Assembly (NCBI GenBank): GCA_003162615.1
Contig: PMNG01000206.1
Coordinates: 13,293-34,736 of the forward strand
Source of the DNA: Methanothrix sp.
GTDB lineage: Archaea; Halobacteriota; Methanosarcinia; Methanotrichales; Methanotrichaceae
Direction: 5' to 3'
Length of the DNA stretch: 21,444 nt
Under the pieces are notes generated by a model. The model was not told the DNA's origin. It did not search any database and saw only the letters and a list, made by a program, of their open reading frames with translations. The position numbers and the translations under genes were made by a program. This document shows, piece after piece, positions 1 through 7,331 of this stretch. Position 1 is the first letter of the stretch; each line of letters begins with the position of its first letter.

Positions 1-1334
1 TCTATGAACACCTCCGGTTCCACACTTGGCTCTGTATAAGGGAAGTAGCCAGGCCTGAACCTGACCTCCTCGAACCCCATCTTGGCATAGAATTCCTTAA
101 GGACACCAAGAAGGTTGCTGAAGGTGACGCCGCGATCCATGATTATCCCTTCGAGCTGTTCGAACTCCGGAGTGTGGGTGGCGTCTATAGCCTCTCGCCT
201 GTAAACACGATCTATGCCGAAGGCCTTGACCGGCGGCTCGGGATGATCGGCCAAATAGTGGATGGTGACAGAAGTAGTGTGTGTCCTGAGAACCTCTTGC
301 CTGGCTATGTCGGGGCTCCAGCATCCGCCCCAGCCGGTCGAGCCCACACTGCCTCCACACTCGTGCATCTCTTTGACCTTTGTAAAATCGGGGATCTCTG
401 CTTTTGTATCCAGGTAGAAGGTGTCCTGCATCTCCCTGGCTGGATGGTCCTGCGGCTGGAAAAGTGCATCGAAGTTCCAGAAGCTCGACTGGATGATCTC
501 GCCTTTTATCTCTGTGAACCCCATCTCCAGCATTATCTCTCTCATCTTGTCGATCAGCCGCTGGTATGGGTGCTTCTTGCCGGGATAGATCTTGTCTGAG
601 GCTAGGGTGACGTTATAGGGTCTCACCCGATCTTCAGAGCCTCCGTGCTTCCAATACATACCGTCTTCTTTTTCTATCCACTCACCCGTTTTTATCCTTT
701 CAGGAGTTATTTGGCCTATCTCAACGGAGAGCGATCCACTCATACCAACGTGGGTTTCAATTTTCCCGCTGAGCTTTATGATTCTTTTATTGACATCAGA
801 GGTTTTAATCGCCGATTTTCCCGCATCCGTAAGTTCATAGGACCAGTATTTTGACGTGCTAGATTCCACAAGCCCTCTGTTTCTAAGATCTGATAGATAA
901 TTGCCATCGAAAGCTGAACCGCTCGCCGGCCCTTTGAAAAGTGCTTCAAGGATCTCTTCGTCCTTACCCAATGAAGCCTGACCCGTCGGCTTTACTAATC
1001 CTTTATCAATCGATGCCCAGCCCTTCTTTCGGAGCCAACCAAGGCCGATCTTGACGGAGGGAATTTTCAGCTCATACATGGGTTTTCCAGAGCCGATGGC
1101 CTCCAGTAGCGTCCTCTCAGGAAGGCCCTCCTTTGCGTACTTCATGCCTTCCTCGGTCAAGGAAAATATCTCATCAACCGATTTGAATACCTTGACCTGG
1201 CCTTGCTCTTCCAGAGCATCGGCTGAGGCTCGCACTGCCTCGATCTTCATCCCGAGCTTGTCGGCAATGGCTTGAGGATTTGAGAAACCTTCAGATATCG
1301 CTTTTAGAACTCTTGCATCGCTTTCTGATAACAT
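1..1334 (-). CDS. pheS: Phenylalanyl-tRNA synthetase alpha subunit, partial (C-terminus beyond window)
   Basis: PheS forms a heterotetramer with PheT and charges tRNA-Phe in the cytoplasm. One open frame runs from ATG at 1334 to the window edge, about 444 codons, so roughly the last 50 residues of a typical archaeal PheS (about 490-500 aa) are missing. The first ~200 residues look like the winged-helix N-terminal modules of archaeal/eukaryal PheS (start MLSESDARVLKAISEG). Class II motif 1 lies near residue 258 (HPYQRLIDKMREIM). Motif 2 lies near residues 375-395 (GIDRVYRREAIDATHTPEF, then EQLEG). The Phe-pocket segment RPGYFPYTEPS is at the window edge. Motif 3 is not in view. A TATA-like element at 1372-1381 gives the gene its own promoter downstream of the creatininase gene. 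The family call is secure. Confidence 0.95.
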   Translation of the reverse strand, partial: MLSESDARVLKAISEGFSNPQAIADKLGMKIEAVRASADALEEQGQVKVFKSVDEIFSLTEEGMKYAKEGLPERTLLEAIGSGKPMYELKIPSVKIGLGWLRKKGWASIDKGLVKPTGQASLGKDEEILEALFKGPASGSAFDGNYLSDLRNRGLVESSTSKYWSYELTDAGKSAIKTSDVNKRIIKLSGKIETHVGMSGSLSVEIGQITPERIKTGEWIEKEDGMYWKHGGSEDRVRPYNVTLASDKIYPGKKHPYQRLIDKMREIMLEMGFTEIKGEIIQSSFWNFDALFQPQDHPAREMQDTFYLDTKAEIPDFTKVKEMHECGGSVGSTGWGGCWSPDIARQEVLRTHTTSVTIHYLADHPEPPVKAFGIDRVYRREAIDATHTPEFEQLEGIIMDRGVTFSNLLGVLKEFYAKMGFEEVRFRPGYFPYTEPSVEPEVFI

Positions 1335-1371
1335 GACATCATCTCATAGGCAGGCCAACAATGGCAAAAAC

Positions 1372-1381
1372 ATATATTTAA
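1372..1381 (-). promoter_or_regulatory. TATA box for pheS
   Basis: The minus strand reads TTAAATATAT, about 43 nt upstream of the pheS ATG. That would place transcription start near 1350 and leave a short leader of about 16 nt. The element lies in the 81-bp gap after the creatininase gene, so pheS need not depend on read-through. The call rests on motif match and spacing only. Confidence 0.55.
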
Positions 1382-1415
1382 GCTGCTCTTCGGCTGTAGG
1401 AAAAAGGTGCAGAGA

Positions 1416-2132
1416 TTAAACTATTTTCTGGTACGACTCCAGCTCATCCAGGGCCTTGAGGACTCCCTGAACGGCCATTTCCATGAACAGCGTTCCCTTC
1501 TCCTGAGACGCACGGCTGGGATCGCCCATGATACCGTTGCCCATCAGGTGTCTGACGTCTTTTAGCTCCAGGAACCTTGGACGGATTGGGAAGTGCGCTG
1601 CTGGCTTTCCCTTGACCAGATCGCCCCTGATACACATCATGAACGAGGTCTCGATCTCTCCTGCGTGGCCGTCTCCTTTGGCCTCAACCATCTTGGTATC
1701 GATCAGGTCGAACAGGGAAACCATGCTAACCAGGAAGTCGCGCTCCGACGCTGCCATCTGGCAGGCTTCCTCCAAAGCCGATAGGTGCTGGCCCCCGGCG
1801 TGACCCGTCAGGATCATCACCCTCCGGAAACCGCTGTCATTGAAGGAGAGGAGTATGTCGTGAGCGTATAGCCTAAGGGCATCGTGGCTCACGGTAATGG
1901 TCCCTGGAAAACCTCTGGTGCTGCGGCAGACGCCGTAGTGCACTGGAGGAGCAACAAAGACGTCCCTTTTGAGAGCCGCGCCTTTGGCAACCTCCACGGC
2001 CTGGATGGTATCTGTGAAGATAGGAAGGTGGGGGCCGTGCTCCTCGGTGGCCCCCACTGGCAGGATGACGGTCTGAGTTTTCTTAAGGCCTTCCTCGATC
2101 TCCGGCCAGCTCATCTCCTCCAAGAGCTTCAT
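1416..2132 (-). CDS. Creatininase-family amidohydrolase (possible ArfB-type deformylase)
   Basis: This 238-aa protein belongs to the creatininase family of metal-dependent amidohydrolases. Visible metal-site features are GATEEHGPHLP at residues 27-37 with Asp41 following (FTDT), a TGHAGGQH segment standing where many relatives have NGHGGN, and GDGHAGEIETS near residue 155. In methanogens one family member, ArfB, removes a formyl group from an early shared intermediate of the riboflavin and F420 pathways. The length and motifs would fit, but creatininase, mycofactocin MftE and other amidohydrolases share this fold, so the substrate is not settled here. Its ATG overlaps the aglB stop codon (ATGA, 2129-2132), which indicates one transcript and translational coupling with aglB. 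Function in glycosylation is not implied by that overlap. Confidence 0.8.
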   Translation of the reverse strand: MKLLEEMSWPEIEEGLKKTQTVILPVGATEEHGPHLPIFTDTIQAVEVAKGAALKRDVFVAPPVHYGVCRSTRGFPGTITVSHDALRLYAHDILLSFNDSGFRRVMILTGHAGGQHLSALEEACQMAASERDFLVSMVSLFDLIDTKMVEAKGDGHAGEIETSFMMCIRGDLVKGKPAAHFPIRPRFLELKDVRHLMGNGIMGDPSRASQEKGTLFMEMAVQGVLKALDELESYQKIV

Positions 2133-3913
2133 ACCTTGACGACTCCTCCTGTCATAACCATCTCCTCAGGGACCCTGACCTCGTAAGCTTTGTCGCCGAT
2201 GACTAGCTGATAAGCCCCTATCGGTTTGGTGTCAAAATTAGTGCCTCCGGACATCGGACCCTCAGTTGAGTAGGGAACCACAAGGGTGAACTGACCGTTG
2301 GACACGTTTGACTGCCGGTATATGAAGGCTCTCTTGCTGTTAGTCATAATTGGCACGGCTATGGTGACCTTGGTCCCGGCGGGCGCGGCTCCTGTTATCA
2401 CTGCTCCGGGCACGTGCTCGAAAGTCTTGACCCACTTCAGACCGCTTGCCATTACGTCATTCTCTGACTCGTGAACCAGACGGTAATGTTTCAGAGCCTC
2501 CAGGGGAACGGCGGGCGTTAGCTGATCTCTGCTGGCTATCATGGCAAAATCGCCTTTGGCACGGCTGGCGTTTACAAACTCCTCAAGCTCAGTGTAATTA
2601 CTGGAGATTTTGGGCTGGTCTGTGATAACGGGAACCGTAGAGCCGTCCTGCAGTTGCATTGGCCTATAGGCTATTGCCACTGCGTCCCCGATGGGGGTTT
2701 CGGTGCCGTCAAAGAGCTCGAGTCTAGCCACCATCGTCTTGAAGTAGGGCTGCAAGTAGAGCTGGATGGGCACCAGTTTATCTCCCTGTTGTTGGTACGC
2801 TCCGCCTTCGTATCTTGAGAAGGGTATGTCACTCCAAGCCGTCATGGCATAGAACTTGCTGATGGCCATCTCTATGTCGGGCATCACAAACTTCGTAGTC
2901 AGGTAGATAGACCTGTTCTTATCCAGGTTGGTGAGGACCTTTTCTGCTTCAGACTCATTCTCCGCCAGGAAGTATGGCGACGAGCCCGGAATTCCGGCGG
3001 AAGCGTTGCCTATGCCCTCCTGGAACGGGTTGGCGTTGGGCATTCTGTGACCTATGGTCTCCATCATATGACCATAGTCCCACCAGGACATCACACCATA
3101 GGCTGTGTCAGGATAGGGGTACTGTTGACCGTTTGGTGGCCTAGGGTAGATGGTATAGATGTCCATACCGGGGCTTGGTGTGTTGTTCATCAGCCAGACG
3201 CATGACGTGTACCAATCCGAAGTAGGACCGCTGGCGTAGCTTGCATCCAGGACGGAATTGCTCAAGCTGGGGGATATCAGCAACACTATTATGGCAACAA
3301 CGGCAAGCAGATGGGTGAACTTCAGGTCATCCTTCAAAAACTGGGCCGGATGGTCTGCCTTCCTGAGCAAGGCGTCTTCAAGGGACCCGAACTTTGTCAG
3401 ATCGAGCACCCAGGCGCTAAGGTAAGCACACAGGATGGCCACGTTTATTGCATAGTAGTAGGCGGACCTGTTTGAGTCTATGGTCAAGATGAGCAATAAT
3501 AGGCTCCAAACCGCCACCAAAAGATCTCCCGGTCTCTCATGCTTGACATAGCTGATTATCAACAGGGCCAAGCCAAGTAGAGCAATGTAGAAAGTAGATA
3601 GACCAAAGATTCCTGGGAAGTTGGCATCAACTCCATTGTTTGCAAAGATAGGTGACAGCTCGGCAACAGTTGAAGCTCCCCCTGATCTGGGTAACAAATA
3701 TGTGAAGAGCGTTGAAATAAATGTTCCCATGAATTGAGACGCTGCTACTCTGAGGACTAAAAAGCCCAGGATTATAACGCCTGCGATCGACCCAGGATAG
3801 TAGTATCTATTCAGTCCCATCTGATTGAGAATCTTGGACAGACTCGATATAACCAAGATGTAGATGATCCCTAGAAGAAGCGTTGTTGGTTGAAATAAGG
3901 AGTACCGATTCAA
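2129..3913 (-). CDS. aglB: Oligosaccharyltransferase AglB (STT3 family), intact C-terminal two thirds
   Basis: This 594-codon frame holds the last transmembrane helices and the extracellular globular domain of AglB. AglB moves a lipid-linked glycan to Asn of N-X-S/T sequons outside the membrane. Motifs seen are TVAE at residues 82-85 (the external-loop TIxE-type motif), WWDYG at 277-281 (sequon Ser/Thr pocket) and DIEMAISKFYAM at 346-357, which fits the D-x-x-M/K helix that flanks the sequon pocket. Several hydrophobic helices fill residues 10-215. The frame opens at 3913 with TTG, but that is not a real start: homologous sequence continues upstream to 4891 in shifting frames (next entry). 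Stop TGA overlaps the creatininase ATG. The family is certain; whether the gene is functional is not. Confidence 0.9.
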   Translation of the reverse strand: MNRYSLFQPTTLLLGIIYILVISSLSKILNQMGLNRYYYPGSIAGVIILGFLVLRVAASQFMGTFISTLFTYLLPRSGGASTVAELSPIFANNGVDANFPGIFGLSTFYIALLGLALLIISYVKHERPGDLLVAVWSLLLLILTIDSNRSAYYYAINVAILCAYLSAWVLDLTKFGSLEDALLRKADHPAQFLKDDLKFTHLLAVVAIIVLLISPSLSNSVLDASYASGPTSDWYTSCVWLMNNTPSPGMDIYTIYPRPPNGQQYPYPDTAYGVMSWWDYGHMMETIGHRMPNANPFQEGIGNASAGIPGSSPYFLAENESEAEKVLTNLDKNRSIYLTTKFVMPDIEMAISKFYAMTAWSDIPFSRYEGGAYQQQGDKLVPIQLYLQPYFKTMVARLELFDGTETPIGDAVAIAYRPMQLQDGSTVPVITDQPKISSNYTELEEFVNASRAKGDFAMIASRDQLTPAVPLEALKHYRLVHESENDVMASGLKWVKTFEHVPGAVITGAAPAGTKVTIAVPIMTNSKRAFIYRQSNVSNGQFTLVVPYSTEGPMSGGTNFDTKPIGAYQLVIGDKAYEVRVPEEMVMTGGVVKV

Positions 3914-4891
3914 GGTTAAAGCCGTCAGCCGAGTTAGAGAAGGGCAGAATCATGAGCAGGGCGATGAAGAGAGCAATTCCCCCGATTATTCCTAGATATT
4001 CAGTATCCCTTCCCCGGATATGATCCACTGTACTCCTTGTATGGTTAAGGTGAGGAGGAGTATACCCTTCAAACATAACTCGCTAAGGGCCAGGAGTCTA
4101 GGTAAAGGCCCATGGAGATGCCAGCCAGGACCGTGTACAGTAGCGGATACCTCAGATATTTCAGTATCTCTTTTCACGGATTGAGTTCAAGGACAGGCCT
4201 TTGACCCGTGCTCAAGGCCAAGACAGGAAGAAGAGACATGGTCAGGGTGCTCAACAGGATTTCCGATGCGTGATGATCGGTGAAACCCAAGCGTGGTTCG
4301 CGCGATGAGCTGGCCTGGAAGGACTGACCGTCAGCAAGGCGGTCATGATGCCACAGCCTCTTCCGGCAATCTCCTTTCCGATGAAGTAAGCTGGCAAGAC
4401 TAGGAGAGTTCCCATCAAGACCGGCCAGAAGGCTCCAACAACATCCACTGTGTGCAAGGCAGGGCGGCCCAGGCTGAACTATGTAAGATGACGATTGTTA
4501 TGCCCCAGCTATCAAAAGGTCCAAAGTGTATCGGCGTGCCGTTTGGGAAAGTTGGTGAGGGGGTCGTAGAAGGTGCGGTGCAGGTTCAAGGCCGTGCTCT
4601 TGGCAAGCATCATGTTGTACCACGCGTCGCTCTCGCTCGCTGAACATCACTGTGTTGTTTCCCACAAACACAGCTTTCCATGGCAGCACTGGCGCGTAGA
4701 TAGATGGAGAACAGCATCATGGCGAGAAGGCCAAGGTACCAGTACATGGGTGATATACGCAAGACATCTTCACCGCCCAGCTCCTTTTGTTCTTGGGCTG
4801 CGGATTTGTCTTGATCTGTATTCTTTGCATCCACTGATCCTTTATTTGTATGATCGGATTTTTTCTTGATATCATCAGCTCTCTTCTTCAT
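3914..4891 (-). pseudogene. aglB: N-terminal third of aglB, broken by multiple frameshifts and an in-frame TGA
   Basis: A start at ATG 4891 gives a Lys-rich cytoplasmic tail, then a transmembrane helix (MYWYLGLLAMMLFSIYLRA). From about 4690 the AglB sequence continues only by changing frame repeatedly. Recognisable pieces in order are VLPWKAVFVGNN; SDAWYNMMLAK (first acidic D-x-x-Y site); PNGTPIHFGPFDSWG; LHTVDVVGAFWPVLMG; VLPGQLIARTT; LGFTDHHASEILLS (the DHH-type acidic site); EILKYLRYPLLYTVLAG; LKGILLLTLTIQGV; and VDHIRGRDTEYLGIIGG, which then joins the intact C-terminal frame near 3910. An in-frame TGA sits at 4174-4176. Joined up, the gene would encode about 920 aa, normal for long AglB. 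The cause could be a decayed gene or a local sequencing/assembly fault. Confidence 0.85.
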
Positions 4892-4915
4892 CGGGATGAA
4901 CAACCAGTTACAACC

Positions 4916-4924
4916 ACATAAACG
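4916..4924 (-). promoter_or_regulatory. TATA-like element for aglB
   Basis: The minus strand reads CGTTTATGTGG around this position, about 29 nt before the proposed aglB ATG at 4891. No Shine-Dalgarno sequence precedes that ATG, so the spacing suggests a leaderless or nearly leaderless transcript. The element is weak as a TATA box. The 122-bp gap between aglB and the oxidoreductase gene holds nothing else I recognise. Confidence 0.4.
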
Positions 4925-5013
4925 TTTTGAAGGCTGACTTAGGGCCTGCACAGCTAATCGAACAGATTGAGGATTATCGAAGGTCTTTCAAGGTTTGGAG
5001 CACCGTGACGGAT

Positions 5014-6396
5014 CTACTCGATCTTTTCTGTCAAAGCCAAAGCTATCCCCCGCCCGGCCAGGATTCCGGTGGCTGCCGCAGTCACTATGCCTCTGGACAG
5101 GCCAGCACCGTCTCCTGCAGCGTAGAGACCCTCTATGGAGGTCTGAAGGCTCCTGTCTACCTCAACCTCACGGGCATAGAACTTGATCTCAGGAGCGTAC
5201 AGTAGAGTGGAGTCTGCGTTCACCCCCGGCATGATCTGGTTTAAAATCTCCAGGCCTTCGATTATGTCCATCACTATTCGTTGAGGTAGAGCCATGGATA
5301 TGTCTCCGGGAGTGACGTCTTTGAGCGTATTTTTAACCGGGTTCCTGGCAATTCGCTCTTCTGTGGACCTGCGGCCTCTATGCAGGTCCCCTAGCCTCTG
5401 GATGACCGGCCTTCTTCCACCGATTGTAGTTACAAGCTTGGCAATGGACATGCCGTAGGCTGTGGTGTTCTCCACAGGCTTCGTCAGCTCCAGCCGAACC
5501 AGGAATGCGAAGTTGGTGTTCTCCGAGCGCCGATCCGTCATTGAGTGGCCGTTAGTGGCGATGAACTCCTGGTACTCCTCCTTGACCACGAAACCTCCCG
5601 GGTTGGTGCAGAAGGTCCTTACGAAGTCGTCGTACCTACAGGTGATTATGTGGAACTTGGGATCTCTGTTTATTCGGGTGACGGGATCCATTATTACTGA
5701 GGGTACCTCCACTCTGACTCCTACGTCCAGGGGCCCATACCTGGCTCGTATGCCGTATCCATCGATTAGATCTCCGGTCCACTGGGCACCTACCCGGCCT
5801 AGGGCCAGCAGAGTCTTCCGAGCCTTAATCTGGATGCCATCGGCCAGCTTGACTCCGTGGCATCTTTCTTGCTCAATTATAAGGTCCGTTGCTCTGGAAT
5901 TAAGCAGGAATTTGACCCCTTTCTGCTCCAGGTCTCTCTTGAAGGCCTCGATGATCAAAGGCGTCTTGTCTGAGCCCATGTGCCGCTGCTTTATGGGTAT
6001 GAAACGTGCACCTGCAGCAGCCGCCTTTCGTTTTAGCGTCTCTGCTTCATCCTCGGAAGGTTCTATGGTAAGGCCTGGTGCACCATACCTGAGAAACGCC
6101 GAGTCTACTTCATCGACAAGATTCCAGGCCTCGTCTCCTGCCAGACGCTCGAGGTCTCCGCCTATTGCAGGGTGAAGGTTCAGAAGGCCGTCGGAGTAAG
6201 TTCCTGCACCTCCAACGCCGCACATGATAGAGCATGGATCACAGTGGAGACAGTGATCTTTCTTCTTCATGGGGCAGACGCGGTCGGATACATCCATTCC
6301 CTGGTCGATCACAAGGATATCGGCTTTGGAACGGGAAAGCTCCAGGGCGGCGAACATGCCTGCTGGCCCAGCACCAACGATGATCACATCGGCCAT
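5014..6396 (-). CDS. FAD-dependent oxidoreductase with N-terminal Cys cluster (COG2509-like)
   Basis: This 460-aa flavoprotein begins with a dinucleotide-binding motif (VGAGPAG, residues 7-13) and ends with the usual FAD-closing segment GLYAAGDGAGLSRGIVTAA. It resembles the uncharacterised COG2509-type 'FAD-dependent dehydrogenase' group. Right after the first beta-alpha-beta unit come five cysteines, C41, C49, C52, C55 and C59, in the spacing C-x7-C-x2-C-x2-C-x3-C, followed by GVGGAGTYSDG. Some of these could bind an iron-sulfur cluster, but that is inference. There is no signal peptide or membrane segment, so it should be cytoplasmic. The substrate is unknown, and geranylgeranyl-reductase-type enzymes are more distant alternatives. 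The gene stands alone between tRNA-Ile and aglB with its own TATA-like element. Confidence 0.75.
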   Translation of the reverse strand: MADVIIVGAGPAGMFAALELSRSKADILVIDQGMDVSDRVCPMKKKDHCLHCDPCSIMCGVGGAGTYSDGLLNLHPAIGGDLERLAGDEAWNLVDEVDSAFLRYGAPGLTIEPSEDEAETLKRKAAAAGARFIPIKQRHMGSDKTPLIIEAFKRDLEQKGVKFLLNSRATDLIIEQERCHGVKLADGIQIKARKTLLALGRVGAQWTGDLIDGYGIRARYGPLDVGVRVEVPSVIMDPVTRINRDPKFHIITCRYDDFVRTFCTNPGGFVVKEEYQEFIATNGHSMTDRRSENTNFAFLVRLELTKPVENTTAYGMSIAKLVTTIGGRRPVIQRLGDLHRGRRSTEERIARNPVKNTLKDVTPGDISMALPQRIVMDIIEGLEILNQIMPGVNADSTLLYAPEIKFYAREVEVDRSLQTSIEGLYAAGDGAGLSRGIVTAAATGILAGRGIALALTEKIE

Positions 6397-6418
6397 ACAA
6401 AATAATATGACACTGTTG

Positions 6419-6426
6419 CTATTTAC
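6419..6426 (-). promoter_or_regulatory. TATA-like element for the FAD oxidoreductase
   Basis: The minus strand reads GTAAATAG, centred about 26 nt upstream of the ATG at 6396. No Shine-Dalgarno sequence is seen, so a leaderless mRNA is predicted. The motif match is modest. Confidence 0.4.
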
Positions 6427-6467
6427 GTTGATTGGGATCTGATTGTTGCCGATTGAACTGCTTAGAC

Positions 6468-6482
6468 TAGGTTATTAACCTA
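6468..6482. repeat. 15-bp perfect palindrome between tRNA-Ile and the oxidoreductase gene
   Basis: TAGGTTA-T-TAACCTA is a perfect inverted repeat around a single base. It lies 46 nt beyond the tRNA 3' end and about 70 nt upstream of the oxidoreductase ATG. It could be a dimeric regulator site or chance in AT-rich DNA. It has no T-tract of the kind expected for a terminator. Confidence 0.4.
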
Positions 6483-6528
6483 ATAATCGAGGATGATGCA
6501 TCCAAGCGCTGAATCTCTTTAGAAAAGT

Positions 6529-6605
6529 TGGTGGGCCCGACGCGATTTGAACGCGTGACCTCACGGTTATCAGCCGTGCGCTCAACCTGGCTAAGCTACG
6601 GGCCC
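6529..6605 (-). tRNA. tRNA-Ile (anticodon GAU)
   Basis: The minus strand folds as a full cloverleaf: acceptor GGGCCCG paired with CGGGCCC, D-arm sequence GCTTAGCCAGGTTGAGC, anticodon stem CACGG/CCGTG around loop CTGATAA (anticodon GAT at 6569-6571), T-loop TTCAAAT closed by GCG/CGC-type pairs, discriminator A, and an encoded CCA at 6529-6531. Without CCA the gene is 74 nt. No intron interrupts the anticodon loop. A TTATTAA element at 6633-6639 on the same strand is correctly spaced for a promoter. Confidence 0.97.
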
Positions 6606-6632
6606 GGCCCGCCTGTGGGTTTGTAGATCCCA

Positions 6633-6639
6633 TTAATAA
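6633..6639 (-). promoter_or_regulatory. TATA-like element for tRNA-Ile
   Basis: The minus strand reads TTATTAA, about 31 nt upstream of the mature tRNA 5' end, leaving a short 5' leader for RNase P. This is a spacing and composition argument only. The rest of 6606-6898 (293 nt) holds no gene I can support beyond a 27-codon ORF discussed in the findings. Confidence 0.4.
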
Positions 6640-6898
6640 CAGTTTCCCTGTGTCTTCATAGTTTCCAGAGTTAGTCTATGTCGAGAAGTTGCCTCCTCGG
6701 GCATTTCGGTCTCCATTGCAATTGCTCCTTGATCGAGCTACCTTCCGATCAGCGTATTCACAGTGAGGCGGATGAGATCAGGAATAGCGGCTATTAATCT
6801 CGGTGCAAACTCAACACAACCAACACAACAGTTCACCAGAAATCAGTCTTTCGACAGCCTTAAATCCGAACAGGAAGAATTCGCCATGTGATGTTTTT

Positions 6899-7294
6899 AT
6901 GGACGCTCCCAAAAAAGAAGAAAAAGAAGATCTTACAGGTTTGTTCGACCTGGCAATCCCTTTGAGCACGCCGGTTTCAGTCATCCGCGAGTTGGTGGAG
7001 AAATTCGAGCTGGACCTTGTGAGAAGGAATGGCAAGATGGACATGACAGGTGAGGTCATGGACAGAGAGATCCTGGTTCTCCGAGGCGATCAGGAGACTG
7101 TAATGTCGGCAAAGAAGTACATGTTCGAGGCTATTGACAGGAAGATTGAGGAGTGGGAGAAGAACGAGCGGAGCGAGAAGTACAAGAAGTACTATGAGGC
7201 CAGATTAAAAGAGAACGCTGATGCCAAAGAGCAGGAAGGCGACTCCGCCGAGCCCATGGAGCAGAGTATTGATTGGACAAGTACAAGGGATTGA
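6899..7294 (+). CDS. Uncharacterised 131-aa protein, small alpha/beta core with charged C-terminal tail
   Basis: I do not recognise this gene. The best start is ATG 6899 (MDAPKKEEKED). An open frame reaches back to GTG 6803, but the extra 32 residues are low-complexity Gln/Asn/Ser and unlike a protein start. Residues ~13-80 alternate hydrophobic strands and helices (LAIPLSTPVSVIRELVEKF, then DREILVLRGDQETVMSAK), which reminds me of small ferredoxin-like or NIL/ACT-like ligand-binding domains. This is a fold guess only. Residues ~85-131 are highly charged (KIEEWEKNERSEKYKKYYEAR) and probably form a long helix followed by a loose acidic tail. There is no signal peptide and no cysteine in the 131-aa form. 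A possible TATA element (CTTAAATC) lies near 6860-6867. The gene converges on queE and shares no operon. Confidence 0.6.
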   Translation: MDAPKKEEKEDLTGLFDLAIPLSTPVSVIRELVEKFELDLVRRNGKMDMTGEVMDREILVLRGDQETVMSAKKYMFEAIDRKIEEWEKNERSEKYKKYYEARLKENADAKEQEGDSAEPMEQSIDWTSTRD

Positions 7295-7331
7295 GCGTCC
7301 AGATCGCTCTAAACCGCTTTGTTTCTCAGCT

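Noticed and set aside
4174..4176. TGA in aglB read as selenocysteine
   Set aside because: The site is in the linker between membrane helices, surrounded by frameshifts, with no redox motif. Selenocysteine use in archaea is limited to few methanogen lineages and enzymes.
3909..4693. Programmed ribosomal frameshifting to explain aglB
   Set aside because: About nine shifts of both signs plus a stop codon cannot be a programmed mechanism; decay or sequence error is far more likely.
5462..6175. 237-codon plus-strand ORF
   Set aside because: It is antisense to the FAD oxidoreductase, whose frame has clear motifs from end to end. The plus-strand translation is Ser/Arg-rich with no recognisable domain.
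6481..6520. C/D box small RNA suggested by GATGATG and CTGA near the tRNA
   Set aside because: The C-box match is imperfect, the spacing to CTGA is too short for a guide, and no C'/D' pair is present.
6803..6898. N-terminal extension of the 131-aa protein from GTG 6803
   Set aside because: The extra 32 residues are low-complexity Gln/Asn/Ser, derived from a repeated CAACACAAC-like stretch, and lack a ribosome-binding site.
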